64,000 nucleotides of DNA from Sphingobacteriaceae bacterium (GTDB lineage Bacteria; Bacteroidota; Bacteroidia; B-17B0; Aurantibacillaceae). This document shows, one piece after another, positions 1 through 9,689 of this stretch. The position numbers and the translations under genes were made by a program. The notes under the pieces were generated by a model. The model saw only the letters and a program-made list of their open reading frames with translations. It ran no database searches and was not told where the DNA came from. Every line of letters begins with the position of its first letter. The first letter of the stretch is position 1. The DNA is taken from contig JADJMM010000014.1 of NCBI GenBank assembly GCA_016709575.1, positions 85,153 through 149,152 on the forward strand, given 5' to 3'.

Positions 1-66
1 GTGATATTATTAACAACTATTGACATAATTATTGTTTCTACAAATCTAATAAATTAAATCGTTTTG

Positions 67-74
67 TAGATTTG
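67..74 (+). promoter_or_regulatory. Possible -7 promoter box of rsgA
   Basis: TAGATTTG fits the Bacteroidota -7 consensus TAnnTTTG and ends six bases before the rsgA ATG, so the transcript would have almost no leader. I see no clear -33 TTG at the usual spacing, so the call is weak. Confidence 0.3.
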
Positions 75-80
75 TATTTA

Positions 81-1013
81 ATGACAGGAATTGTAGTAAA
101 ATCAACCGGTAGCCATTACTTAGTGAGAATTGAGAATGGCGAGGTGTTGGATTGCGTTTTAAAAGGTAAACTTCGCCTCGATGGACGTAAAACCACCAAT
201 CCTGTGGCAGTTGGTGATAAGGTGGATGTTGAGAGAGAAGGAGAAGATACCGTCATCAATAATATTTATCCTCGAAAGAACTACATCATTCGTAAATCCA
301 TCAATTTATCGAAACAAGCGCAAATTTTAGCGAGTAACCTCGATCAAGCTGTTTTGGTAGCAACTTTAGTTTCACCGCGAACAAGTTTAGGATTTATCGA
401 CCGTTTTTTAATTACTGCCGAAGCTTATTCTATCCCAGCTAAATTAATTTTTAATAAGTCTGATATTTTAGATGAGGAACTTTTGAAATTACAACAAGAG
501 ATAATTGATATTTACACTAAAGTTGGTTACGAATGTTTTGTAGTAAGTGGTTTAAACGGACAAAATCTAGATAAAATAAAATCACTCTTAAAAGATAAAA
601 CCACGCTGATTGCTGGACATTCAGGTGTAGGGAAATCAACTCTGATAAATGCTATTGAGCCAAGGTTAAATATTAAAACCGGAGATATTTCCGCAGCGCA
701 CGCAAAAGGAATGCACACTACTACATTTGCTGAACTTCATGAATTAAGTTTTGGTGGATTTATTATTGACTCTCCGGGTATTAAAGAATTAGGTCTGGTG
801 GAGATGAAAAAAGAAGAGGTGGGACATTATTTTCCTGAAATCCGTGAACGAATGAACGGTTGTAAATTCAATAATTGCCTACACGTTAACGAACCAAAAT
901 GCGCCATTAAAGATGCAGTTGAAAATGGTGAAATTTCCGAAGAGAGATTCCATAGCTATTTAGGAATTCTTAATGGAGAAGAAATGGATTGGAAGGAATG
1001 GGAGGTAAAGTAG
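81..1013 (+). CDS. rsgA: Ribosome small subunit-dependent GTPase A
   Basis: This is the circularly permuted GTPase that binds the 30S subunit and helps late maturation of the decoding region. An N-terminal OB-fold is followed by G4 (NKSD, residues 125-128), G1 (GHSGVGKST, 179-187) and G3 (DSPG, 230-233), which is the permuted order diagnostic of the family. A zinc-binding Cys/His cluster follows (Cys261, Cys266, His268, Cys274). The 310 residues are full length. The ATG at 81 is chosen over an in-frame TTG at 72 because MTGIVVKSTG is a typical RsgA N-terminus. The gene is intact. Confidence 0.95.
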   Translation: MTGIVVKSTGSHYLVRIENGEVLDCVLKGKLRLDGRKTTNPVAVGDKVDVEREGEDTVINNIYPRKNYIIRKSINLSKQAQILASNLDQAVLVATLVSPRTSLGFIDRFLITAEAYSIPAKLIFNKSDILDEELLKLQQEIIDIYTKVGYECFVVSGLNGQNLDKIKSLLKDKTTLIAGHSGVGKSTLINAIEPRLNIKTGDISAAHAKGMHTTTFAELHELSFGGFIIDSPGIKELGLVEMKKEEVGHYFPEIRERMNGCKFNNCLHVNEPKCAIKDAVENGEISEERFHSYLGILNGEEMDWKEWEVK

Positions 1014-1032
1014 AGCGAAGCACACTTTACCT
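1003..1032 (+). terminator. Hairpin at the end of rsgA
   Basis: AGGTAAAGT and ACTTTACCT form a 9-bp inverted repeat with a 12-base loop, and the rsgA stop codon lies at the edge of the left arm. No U-tract follows, so it may protect the 3' end or be a weak terminator rather than a classic intrinsic one. Confidence 0.35.
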
Positions 1033-1067
1033 TAATTCAGTAGGAATTACAGTACGATTGAAGAATA

Positions 1068-1799
1068 ATGAATAAAAAACTTAAAATAAAAAACTCTGCG
1101 TCTTTGCGTCTCTGCGTGACACTTTTTCTACTGCTTTCATTTACAACATTCTCACAAAAATATAACGATTTTGCGGTGAGTCTACATGAAGAATCTATCA
1201 ATAAAGTATTCGTAGCTATTGGAGATATTAAAGGAGAAAGCGATTACGAAGTGATGTTGATTAAAGGAAAGTATCATTGGAAAATCATCAATCCAAAAAT
1301 AAATTTAAAACCCGATAGTAGCGATTTTACCTGCAATGCCAGAGTAGATGTTGGTCCGTTTAACTATACTTCAGAGGTTATTGGAACTGTAAAAGTGTTT
1401 TATGATCCAAAGAAAAACGAAATTCAAATTAAAATTACCAAAGCTATTTTTGAATTGTACACAGTTATTTTCGATAAGAAAATTCACATCAAAGATATTC
1501 ACCTCGAAGAAAAATTTAAGGATCCTTTTGTGTTTGAAGGTCCGCGTACTTTAGCAACGGATATGGAATTTATGATGCCCGACAGCACCATGAAGAAAAT
1601 CTATGTTCAACCCAGCGATTGTGAAATGAAAGTGAAATTGAAGGAAATTTGCACTTATTGTGAAATTGTAGCCTCTGATAAACCCTTTAAACCGGCTCCC
1701 GTAAAGCTAAATCCCCCAATACAGCAGGTTGATAAACCAAAAGGGACAAATACCCCAACATCTCTAACAACACCTACTAATACAGCTCAAAAAAAATAG
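1068..1799 (+). CDS. Secreted protein of unknown function
   Basis: A 243-residue protein with an N-terminal signal peptide (hydrophobic LCVTLFLLLSFTTFSQ, residues 14-29) and a beta-rich body that I do not recognise. It contains CEMKVKLKEICTYCEI near residue 190, with three cysteines, and ends in a proline/threonine-rich tail (residues 208-243) of low complexity. It is probably exported to the periplasm or outer membrane. It lies between rsgA and a polysaccharide gene on the same strand, but nothing ties its role to either. The gene looks intact. Confidence 0.6.
   Translation: MNKKLKIKNSASLRLCVTLFLLLSFTTFSQKYNDFAVSLHEESINKVFVAIGDIKGESDYEVMLIKGKYHWKIINPKINLKPDSSDFTCNARVDVGPFNYTSEVIGTVKVFYDPKKNEIQIKITKAIFELYTVIFDKKIHIKDIHLEEKFKDPFVFEGPRTLATDMEFMMPDSTMKKIYVQPSDCEMKVKLKEICTYCEIVASDKPFKPAPVKLNPPIQQVDKPKGTNTPTSLTTPTNTAQKK
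1094..1120. repeat. Short TCTnTGCG tandem motif
   Basis: Three near copies of the unit TCTnTGCG (TCTGCG, TCTTTGCG, TCTCTGCG) occur in a row. They lie inside the signal-peptide coding region of the secreted protein and encode its SASLRLCV. The motif looks like a low-complexity interspersed repeat that has become coding. Confidence 0.4.
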
Positions 1800-1812
1800 C
1801 TAAATTAGCATC

Positions 1813-3709
1813 ATGTCAAGGTTACTTAGTTTCTTCTGGAAATACAATTTACCGAGGTGGTCAATTTTAATACTTGACTTAGGTATTTGTGCGTTTTCAT
1901 TAACATTGTCTTTTTTCTTAAGATTTGATTTTAAAAATTACGATGCTATTCCGGTTGCGGATAAGCAAACCTTGCCTTATGCGTATTTAATTTTATTAAG
2001 CATCCGCGCTGTATCATTTATTTTTTCAAGAACGTATAAAGGTGTTGTTCGTTATACTAGTTCAAAGGATGCAGTTCGTATTTTAACGGTGATTATTACC
2101 GGTAGTGTTTTAATGTACTTAGCGAATATCATCTCTTACTTTTTTGTGTTAGGGTTTTATGTGGTATCAACTCAGGTTATTATTACTGATTGTTTGATTA
2201 CATTGTTCATCATGATAAGTTCGCGCTTGGCAGTAAAAGCAATTTATTTTGAAAGCAGAAACCCGGAGCGTAGTAAAACTAAGTGTACTGATTTACGGCG
2301 CAGGAGAGGGTGGAATTATTACTAAACGTACTCTTGATAGAGATGCTGCTATTAAATACAAAGTGGTTGGTTTTATTGATGATGATGGAAGTAAAAAAGG
2401 CCGCAGCTTAGAAGGCGCTTTCGTTTATTCGTTTTCTGAGATGGATAAACTTGCCAAAGAAAATGGAGTAGAGTCGGTGATTATCAGTGTTCAAAATTTA
2501 TCACCTGCTAAGAAAAATGAAATTGCAGATTGGTGTTTAAATAATAATGTTCGTCTATTAAATGTTCCTCCTGCTACAAAATGGATTAATGGTGAATTAA
2601 GTTTTAATCAATTACGCGGCGTTAACATTGAAGATTTATTAGAGCGTGAGCCAATCAAGTTAGATAATGACATCATTAACGCGCAGCTCAACAATAAAGT
2701 TATTTTAATTACAGGGGCTGCAGGCTCTATTGGAAGTGAGTTATCGCGACAATGCATTAAATACAATCCAAGTAAAATTATTTTGTTAGATCAGTCGGAA
2801 AGTCCTTTGCATGATGTTGAACTGGAATTCGGGGATAAATTCAAGAAAGAACAATTTGAAGTGGTGATAGCTGATGTACGTAATGGCGATAGAATGCGTA
2901 ACGTTTTCAAAACCTTTAAACCTAACATTGTTTTTCACGCAGCAGCCTACAAACATGTACCGATGATGGAGAACAATCCTTCTGAATCTATTTTAAATAA
3001 TATTCTCGGTACAAAAAATACGGCTGATTTAGCTGTGGAATTCGGCGTTCAAAAATTTGTTTTTGTTTCTACTGATAAAGCAGTGAACCCGACGAATGTA
3101 ATGGGTGCCTCAAAACGTATTGCAGAAATTTATATTCAGAGCTTAGGAAAAAAATCTACAACTAAATTTATCACTACACGTTTTGGAAATGTTTTAGGCT
3201 CGAACGGTTCTGTTATTCCAAGATTCAAAAAGCAAATTGAAAATGGAGGACCGGTTACTATTACTGATCCAAATATCACCCGTTACTTTATGACTATTCC
3301 TGAAGCTTGTCAATTAGTTTTGGAAGCTGGAAGTATGGGTAAAGGTGGAGAGATTTTTGTTTTTGATATGGGTAAGTCGGTTAAGATTGTGGACCTCGCC
3401 CGCAAAATGATTAAACTTTCAGGATTAGAAGAAGGTCGCGATATTAAAATTGTTTTCACAGGTTTACGTCCAGGCGAAAAATTATATGAAGAATTATTGG
3501 CAGATGCGGAAAATACAATGCCAACACATCATTCTCAAATTTTAATTGGTAAAGTACGCGAATACGAATACGGTGAAGTAGCAAAAGTAATTGAAGAGTT
3601 GATTAAACTTTTCGATACACAAAATAATAATAAGATTGTTCAATGCATGAAAGAACTGGTGCCTGAATTCAAGAGTAATAATTCAGTTTTTGAAAGGTTA
3701 GACAACTAA
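1813..3709 (+). CDS. CapD/WbpM-type nucleotide-sugar 4,6-dehydratase (frameshifted)
   Basis: This is a membrane-anchored nucleoside-diphosphate-sugar epimerase/dehydratase for surface polysaccharide synthesis. The N-terminal part has four membrane segments (residues about 15-135). A first Rossmann-like domain (VLIYGAGEGG) is followed by the catalytic SDR domain, with NAD site TGAAGSIGSEL and active-site block STDKAVNPTNVMGASKR. In that block Met replaces the usual SDR Tyr, as in the CapD/FlaA1 group. About 630 residues is normal for the long form. The reading frame shifts once near 2270-2285, next to an AAAA run, so the gene appears as two overlapping frames. The next gene starts in the base after its stop, which suggests cotranscription. 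Confidence 0.88.
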
Positions 3710-4956
3710 ATGAAATTTTCCTCATACGATATTGCCCCGCAAATTAAAAGAAGTCTTGAAGAGTTAGGCTACAAACGTCCAACTGATATTCAATTCAAAG
3801 CCATACCGTCTATTTTAAATTTAGAAGATGTATTGGCTATTGCACAAACAGGAACAGGTAAAACAGCGGCCTTCGCAATTCCTGTGATTGAAATTATTTA
3901 TCACCGCAAAAGAGATAATCCCGATAAAAAAGGAATCAGAGCTGTAGTAATGGTGCCAACCCATGAGTTAGCAGTCCAGATTACAGATGTATTTCAAAAA
4001 ATTGGTCGTTATACAGATGTAACTGCTCTCGGTATTTTTGGTGGTGTGAATCAAGACCCGCAAATTGAAAAATTACAAGAGGGCGTTGATATTATCGTCG
4101 CAACTCCGGGAAGATTATTCGACTTGGTAAGTCAGAAACACATTAAACTACGTTCGGTTGAGTTTTTAATTTTAGATGAAGCCGATCATATGCTCGATAT
4201 GGGCTTTTACGATGATATTAAAGAATTGATTACGTATTTGCCTCTTAATCGTCAGACTTTGTTTTTCTCGGCGACTATCAACGAAGAGATTAAAGATTTG
4301 GCTTATTCATTAGTAAAGAACGCTATCCGTATTCAAATTTCGCCAAAAGATCCTGTTTCAAAAAACGTTGACCACTCGGTAATGTTTGTGGAGATGGATG
4401 ATAAACGTTTTTTCTTAGAGCGTTTGGTAAATGAAAATCCTGAAAGTAAAATTTTAGTGTTCGTAAGAACAAAAGTTCGTGCTGAACGTGTGTTTGAAGC
4501 GATGAAGCGCGTGAATATTAAAACTATTACTATGCACGGTGGTAAAGATCAGGACGACCGTTTAGCAGTAATGGAGCAATTCCGAACAGGTGAAATAAAA
4601 GTATTAATTGCAACTGATGTCAGTGCGCGTGGAATTGATATTCCCGGTGTAAATTATGTTGTGAATTATGATTTACCCGATGTAGATGAAAATTATGTGC
4701 ATAGGGTAGGGCGTACGGGACGAGGAACTCAAAAGGACACGCTGTTTCATTTTGCGCGCCTGAGGAAAAACCTGTTCTGAAGCAAATCGAAAAATTCTTA
4801 GATAAACCAATTAAAGTTTTGGATGTAAAAAAGGATGATTACCGCGAAACGCTTTTATATACTGAAGATACGAATGATAATTGGAAATTATTATTGAGAG
4901 AAGCCGATAAAGCAGAAAAGAGTTTCAAAAAGAAAAAACCGAACAAAAAGAAATAA
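3710..4956 (+). CDS. DEAD-box ATP-dependent RNA helicase (frameshifted near the 3' end)
   Basis: The helicase motifs appear in order: Q motif (PTDIQ), I (AQTGTGKT), Ia (PTHELA), Ib (TPGR), II (DEAD), III (SAT), V (ATDVSARGID) and VI (HRVGRTGR). It should unwind RNA in ribosome assembly or mRNA decay. The frame is lost near 4735 (CAAAAGGACAC, probably one G missing). One base added restores a basic C-terminus that ends in KKKKPNKKK with a stop at 4954-4956, for about 415 residues. The ATG directly follows the stop of the upstream dehydratase. A paralogue lies at 47570-48817. Confidence 0.9.
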
Positions 4957-5010
4957 TTCCTTAACATTCATTTCAGGTATAAAGTATAATTTTAAACAAA
5001 ACGAAATACC

Positions 5011-6620
5011 ATGCGCAAATTCTTTCTCCTTATACTTATTTCTTTCTCCTTCATTACTTATTCTCAAAAGAAAGCACCAAAATTGGTTGTTGGTATTGTG
5101 ATTGATCAAATGCGCACAGATTACATTTATCGTTACTGGAATCGTTTAGGTGAAGGTGGATTTAAACGTTTGGTGAATGAAGGTTTCTTCTGTAAGAATA
5201 CACATTACAATTATGTTCCTACTTATACCGGTCCCGGACATTCGAGTATTTACACTGGTGCTGCACCAAGTGCGCACGGAATTATTGCGAATGATTGGTA
5301 TTCTAAAGAACTGGGAAAAGAAATTTATTGCGTTTCTGATGAGAAGGCTAAGCCAATTGGAACACAAAGTAAAAATGGAATGATGTCGCCACACAATCAG
5401 TTAACCACAACTTTGGGTGACGAGTTAAAATTATTTATCAACGGAAAATCGAAAGTATTTGGTGTATCATTAAAAGACAGAAGTTCAGTTCTTCCTGTTG
5501 GTCACGCCGGCAATGCTGCGTTTTGGTTTGATGAAGAGACTGGAAATTTTGTAAGTTCAGATTGGTATGTAAAAGAATTACCGGTTTGGTTAAATAATTT
5601 CAATGCAAAAAATTAGCAAAACATATTTAGAAAAAGGTTGGAATACTTTATACGGAATAGAAACATACACGAATTCAATTGCCGATGATAACAAATACGA
5701 AAAAGCGCCCAACAAAAAAGAAAAACCTGTTTTTCCTTATGATTATAAAACGCAAATAGCTGCAAACTCTTGGGGAATTTTAAAAGCATCACCTTGGGGA
5801 AATACTATTACCAAAGATATTGCCATTGAATGTTTAAAGAACGAACAATTAGGAAAGGATGATATCAGCGATATGCTTTGCATTAGTTTTTCAAGTACAG
5901 ATTATGTTGGTCACTCATACGGATTAAGAGCAGTTGAAACAGAAGACGTGTATTTACGTCTGGATAAAGATTTAGAAGAACTATTAAAAACATTAGATGC
6001 AGAAGTAGGGCAGGAGAATTACGTTTTATTTTTAACAGCCGACCACGGCGCCGCAGATGTAGCAGCTTATTTAAAAGATTTAAAAATCCCGGCGGGATAT
6101 TTAAAAGAAAAATTAATTGAAAAAGAATTAAAAAGCTTTGTAAGAAGCAATTTGGCGATTCCTTATTAGCTAATATGAGTAATCAGCAGGTCTTTTTGAA
6201 CGAAGCTAAATTGACAGCTCTTAAATTAAATAATGATGAAGTTGAAAAAGCATTAGCCAACAAATTAGTTCAAATGACTGGTATTAGTGAAGCGTATCCT
6301 TCCTCTGTGTTAAAATACGAAGGCTTTAAAGGTGATAGTCCGAAAAGTTTAATTGCAAATGGTTACAATCACAAACGTAGCGGCAACGTTGCTTTTCATA
6401 CTTACCAGGGTGGTTAGATATTCCTGAAACAGGCACCACACATGGTTCTGAATTTACTTATGATACACACGTACCTTTAATTTTCTTCGGGCAGGAATTA
6501 AAAAAGGCGAAAGCGTAAAATTATTACATCACCGAGATTGCACCGACAATAAGTATTCTCTTAAATAATCCGTTTCCAAATGGATGTACAAGTAAGCCGA
6601 TTGAGGAGGTTTGTAGGTAA
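5011..6620 (+). CDS. pafA: PafA-like periplasmic alkaline phosphatase (several frameshifts)
   Basis: This alkaline-phosphatase-superfamily phosphomonoesterase has a signal peptide (residues 1-18). The metal-ligand block VGIVIDQMRTDY is followed by the nucleophile region YTGPGHSSIYTG, where the Thr is the expected nucleophile as in PafA. DYVGHSYG and LTADHGA are further metal ligands, and YDTHVPLIFFG lies near the end. The span gives about 535 residues, the usual PafA length. The frame breaks near 5605, 6165, 6415 and 6510-6540. The C-terminus SKPIEEVCR is recovered with a stop at 6618-6620. The secreted enzyme would release phosphate from organic esters. Confidence 0.85.
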
Positions 6621-6635
6621 TTTGAGTATAAAATT

Positions 6636-7170
6636 TCATTGTTGAGTTGCAATTTTCGAAAGATTTTCTCTTCCAGAAGTAACTAATCCTTTCAATTCTG
6701 ATAGTTCAGTTGAATAACCTTGATAAAATTTATCTTCTTGCCGCCTTTTTTCAAAGAAATAAGCCCAACTTTCAAGCTGTTTTTATATGTATGATATTCT
6801 AAGTTGTAAATTTCTTTATGACGAGCATAAATCCAGTAATTTGCGTTAAGTAACCCAAATAATCCCCTGATTCTTCCCATCCTGTAATTATTATGCCGTC
6901 CACAATACTTTTCGCATCTTTCTTAATGAATTCATTTTTTAAGGTTTCTATTTTTTTATTTTCATTTACTTCATCAATTTTATAATAAATTGAAAAGCAT
7001 ACTGTAGTTAGAACTAATACTACAAAAAACCATACAAGTTTATATTTTGGAGTTAAGATTTTAAGAAATTGTAGAATTTCGATCACGGAAGCTATAATCC
7101 CTAAAATGCCACTTATATACGCAAGAGCAACTAACATTTTTGTTTTAAATATCGATAGCCCATTCGTCAA
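6636..7170 (-). CDS. Two-TM membrane protein of unknown function (frameshifted)
   Basis: The N-terminal half has two membrane segments (about residues 12-32 and 44-62), followed by a charged cytoplasmic part. The frame breaks near 6825. Shifting one base continues as YARHKEIYNLEYHTYKNS and ends GRENLSKIATQQ with a TGA at 6636-6638, giving about 178 residues. The listed start at 7170 overlaps the upstream gene by 26 bases. A second Met at 7137 lies 8 bases beyond that gene's stop and is an equally likely start. Function is unknown. It probably forms an operon with the two genes upstream. Confidence 0.55.
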
Positions 7171-7801
7171 TGGACAGTGTTTTTTTAAAATTTAATTTCA
7201 GGCAAATTTTGTTCCAAATGTTTTTACGAATTTGATTTATAGTTAAAGTGCGGCTATCGGTAAGAGATGTTAAACTGAAACTAAAGTATTTTATAGAATG
7301 TACCCAAGTTGTTGGAGTAGCTTCAGGAGCTAGTAGAGGTGAATAATTTAATTCGTAAACTCTTTTGTATTTGATATTACTATATGTGCTAATATATTCA
7401 ATAAGAATAAAAAATTGACCATTTCTTTTGGTTTTATAGTGATCTAATGAAACAGCTTGCTCCAGTAGTTTGAATTGGTTTATATCATTACAATAGAACG
7501 TAGTAACTGACTGAGTTCTTTTTTTTAATACCTCTAATATGTTATCTTTTTCTTCTTTGCAAATTAATGAAATTTTAATTTCTTTAGCTGGTAATTTGCC
7601 TGTTTGTTTAATGTTAAACCAATGAATGTCGGTACATTCATTATAGTTTATTCTATTTAATTCTCTCGGGGAACATAATTTTGGGGAGGAATCTATGATT
7701 CCATTTTCAGCTTTTGCTTTATCCCCAAACTCCAAAAAATCAAAATTAGGTTGATTTAAAAATTCAGTTGTAATTATATTGTTCTTTTTTTGAAGTTGCA
7801 T
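7145..7801 (-). CDS. Unknown protein, 218 residues
   Basis: A soluble-looking, lysine- and asparagine-rich protein with no motif I recognise. Its start overlaps a small membrane-protein reading frame upstream in another frame. One base inserted at the AAATGC junction near 7800 would join the two into one protein with an N-terminal membrane domain. It overlaps the following two-TM gene. A signalling or defence module of membrane partners is conceivable, but nothing in the sequence proves it. Confidence 0.5.
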   Translation of the reverse strand: MQLQKKNNIITTEFLNQPNFDFLEFGDKAKAENGIIDSSPKLCSPRELNRINYNECTDIHWFNIKQTGKLPAKEIKISLICKEEKDNILEVLKKRTQSVTTFYCNDINQFKLLEQAVSLDHYKTKRNGQFFILIEYISTYSNIKYKRVYELNYSPLLAPEATPTTWVHSIKYFSFSLTSLTDSRTLTINQIRKNIWNKICLKLNFKKTLSIDEWAIDI

Positions 7802-7970
7802 TTGAAGTGCAACAAAATAAGCCCGATGACAGAAACGAGTCCGCTAAGTATTTTTAGTTTATCAGCAGTATCTATCCCAATAGAACTTTTAAATATAAAA
7901 AAAGCTTACTAAAAAATAGTATAATGCAAGTCCACAACAATGTGGGTATTTTGTAAAAAAATCTCTTCAT
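7774..7970 (-). CDS. Small membrane protein or N-terminal part of the downstream gene
   Basis: It reads MKRFFYKIPTLLWTCIILFF, a hydrophobic segment, then after a one-base shift near 7885 continues IDTADKLKILSGLVSVIGLI, a second hydrophobic segment, and ends about 65 residues from the start. Either it is a separate two-TM gene overlapping the 218-residue gene by 28 bases, or a single indel has cut it off from that gene. No database-like signature was recognised. Confidence 0.4.
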
Positions 7971-8012
7971 ATAAAGCTAATTTAATCAATTTTCCTTAAA
8001 GAAATAGAACAA

Positions 8013-8038
8013 AAAAGCCCCGCAATTGCGGGGCTTTT
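8013..8038 (-). terminator. Intrinsic terminator of the transaldolase gene
   Basis: A perfect 26-base palindrome (AAAAGCCCCGCAA and its complement). A GC-rich stem is flanked by A and T runs, so it can end transcription on either strand. It lies 18 bases past the stop codon of the minus-strand transaldolase-family gene. Confidence 0.85.
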
Positions 8039-8056
8039 ATTATAGTTTGTTCAAAA

Positions 8057-8550
8057 TTACTTCTTCGCATCCGCCAAAAACTGAGCAAGTCCGCTGTCAG
8101 TTAATGGATGTTTCAATAAAGCAGTAATAGCACTTAAAGGACAAGTAGCAACATCAGCTCCTGCTTTCGCACAATAAATAATATGCATAGGATGACGAAC
8201 TGAAGCTGCTAAAATTTCAGTTTCGTAACCGTAGTTATCATAGATCTGACGGATGTCTGCAATTAATTGCATACCATCAGTACTAACATCATCTAAACGT
8301 CCAATAAAAGGAGAAACATAAGTTGCACCAGCTTTAGCAGCTAATAAAGCTTGTCCGGCCGAAAACACCAAAGTACAATTGGTACGGATGCCTTTTTCTG
8401 TAAAATATTTTATGGCTTTAACGCCGTCTTTTATCATTGGTATTTTTACCACAATTTGTTCGTGAAGTTCAGCTAAAGCTTCACCTTCTTTTACCATACC
8501 TTCAAAATCGGTAGAGATAACTTCTGCGCTTACATCACCCGTAACAATCG
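8057..8550 (-). pseudogene. Transaldolase / fructose-6-phosphate aldolase family, 5' end missing
   Basis: From IVTGDVSAEV to the C-terminus (LAQFLADAKK) this is a close match to the short transaldolase/FSA family. It keeps the Schiff-base lysine region VVKIPMIK, NCTLVFSAGQALLAAKAGA, SPFIGRLDD and EILAASVRHP. The first 50 or so residues of the fold, which carry the catalytic FxDTA Asp and the TTNPSL strand, are absent. The reading frame instead runs upstream to an ATG at 8614 through a hairpin-rich repeat. A barrel without its first strands should not fold, so this is a truncated copy or a misassembly. The enzyme would act in the non-oxidative pentose phosphate pathway. Confidence 0.75.
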
Positions 8551-8703
8551 ATACTTTTTGTCCGCCAAAAAGTATCCAAAAAGCTCTTGATTCCTGAAGG
8601 TGATTTTTGCGCAAGAGGCAGGCGCAAAACCACGGTCAAAGCTGAAGCAAATGCGCAAAGCCAACGCTTCCTCAGCTTTGCCGCTATCACTGACAGGAAT
8701 CAA
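8551..8703. repeat. Hairpin-rich MITE/REP-like element fused to the transaldolase gene
   Basis: Four inverted repeats sit in about 150 bases. ATACTTTTTG/CAAAAAGTAT (8551-8575) is a perfect 10-bp stem. The outer pair TTGATTCCTG (8587-8596) and CAGGAATCAA (8694-8703) is a perfect 10-bp pair enclosing 97 bases. Inside it are TTTTGCGC/GCGCAAAA (8605-8629) and a bulged AGCTGA...TCAGCT stem (8640-8676). It codes nothing convincing. It sits exactly where the conserved transaldolase sequence stops. Confidence 0.65.
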
Positions 8704-8881
8704 ATTTCCTAGGAACATTTTCTAATTTACAAGCATTATCACCAACACACTTTGAACTTCAATCTTTACTTATTCTTCCATTTATTCTTTGGTATTATAT
8801 GAAGAGTTTGTGGAGAACGGCGCAGGAAAAACCTCTCTTTGAAAACATTAGAACGCGAAGAAATTAAAAGAAGAATGATTT

Positions 8882-9490
8882 TTACTGACGACTCTCAATA
8901 TTGCGAAGCACCTTCCCGGTAATGGCATTAATATACGCGCTTTGCGTCGTGTACATTTCCACTTCGCATTTTTTGCAAGGCTCAAGGTGATAGAAATGCC
9001 AAACAAAATAATAATCTTTTTTAGTAGTATCGTATTCGGTAGAGATTTCGCCGTATAATCTATCAGCGTGTCTTTTTAGAATAGTATCAGAAGTAATGGC
9101 CGCTTTTTTTGCGTCTTCAAAACTCACGACCTTAGCACCTGTTTTTTTAATACTACCAGGTAAACGGGTGTAATTTTTAAAAGCGGCATCTTTTATTACA
9201 CCTTTTCCAAATTTGTATTCAATAGTAAAAATAACATGACTCTCTTTTACATTCGGGAAATTAAAAGAATAGAATAGGGTGAAAGCATTCATCACATTAC
9301 TGTTTGTATGCATATCACTCTTAATAAATTTTACATTGGTGTTACATGCGTTTTGTCCGATTTCCCTTACTATTATCTGTTCGCATTTTTTCTTGATACT
9401 GTCAGGTGCAACGGCACCATAAATGGTTTGCGAATAATGGCTTAAGCTAATACTTAAGAAAGCCATTAATATGATAAGGTTTATCCGCAT
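8882..9490 (-). CDS. Secreted PepSY-like protein of unknown function
   Basis: A 202-residue exported protein with a signal peptide (residues 1-20, cut near HYSQT). The middle has a PepSY-like pattern: VVSFEDAKKAAI, then FVWHFYHLEP and AYINAITGKVL. The PepSY resemblance rests on this pattern only. A CKKC pair sits near residue 170. It starts directly downstream of the SRP RNA terminator tract. The gene appears intact. Confidence 0.6.
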   Translation of the reverse strand: MRINLIILMAFLSISLSHYSQTIYGAVAPDSIKKKCEQIIVREIGQNACNTNVKFIKSDMHTNSNVMNAFTLFYSFNFPNVKESHVIFTIEYKFGKGVIKDAAFKNYTRLPGSIKKTGAKVVSFEDAKKAAITSDTILKRHADRLYGEISTEYDTTKKDYYFVWHFYHLEPCKKCEVEMYTTQSAYINAITGKVLRNIESRQ

Positions 9491-9499
9491 TTTTTAAAA

Positions 9500-9605
9500 A
9501 AAGATGGGTAAGCTACTCTCATCGCACCGCTACAACCGCCTACCCTTGCTCCGTTCCCGACCTGGGGGATTTGGCAGGAGCTGGTCGTGAAAGACTTACC
9601 CACCG
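9500..9605 (-). ncRNA. ffs: Signal recognition particle RNA, bacterial small type
   Basis: On the minus strand GGGTAAG near the 5' end pairs with CTTACCC at the 3' end to close a long hairpin of about 100 nt. The apical part reads CAGGTCGGGAACGGAGCAAGG, close to the Ffh-binding domain of 4.5S RNA, with a GGAA tetraloop closed by CG pairs and the asymmetric GGAGCAAGG side. A run of seven T after CCCATC gives the terminator. The RNA scaffolds Ffh for cotranslational membrane targeting. Confidence 0.9.
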
Positions 9606-9689
9606 ATGCAAAATTAACATTTATTTTAATTTCCCGAATAAAATCGTAAAATTTGTAACTAATAATCACGTTATTTGCTCTGTTATAAT

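Noticed and set aside
1003..1032. REP element at the end of rsgA
   Set aside because: Only a simple inverted repeat that includes the stop codon, listed as a weak terminator instead.
8740..8877. Plus-strand frame reading LQSLLILPFILWYYMKSLWR and ending RTRRN
   Set aside because: It looks like a possible membrane-protein remnant but is too short and isolated to call.
9481..9669. 62-codon minus-strand reading frame
   Set aside because: It covers the SRP RNA hairpin and has no coding features.
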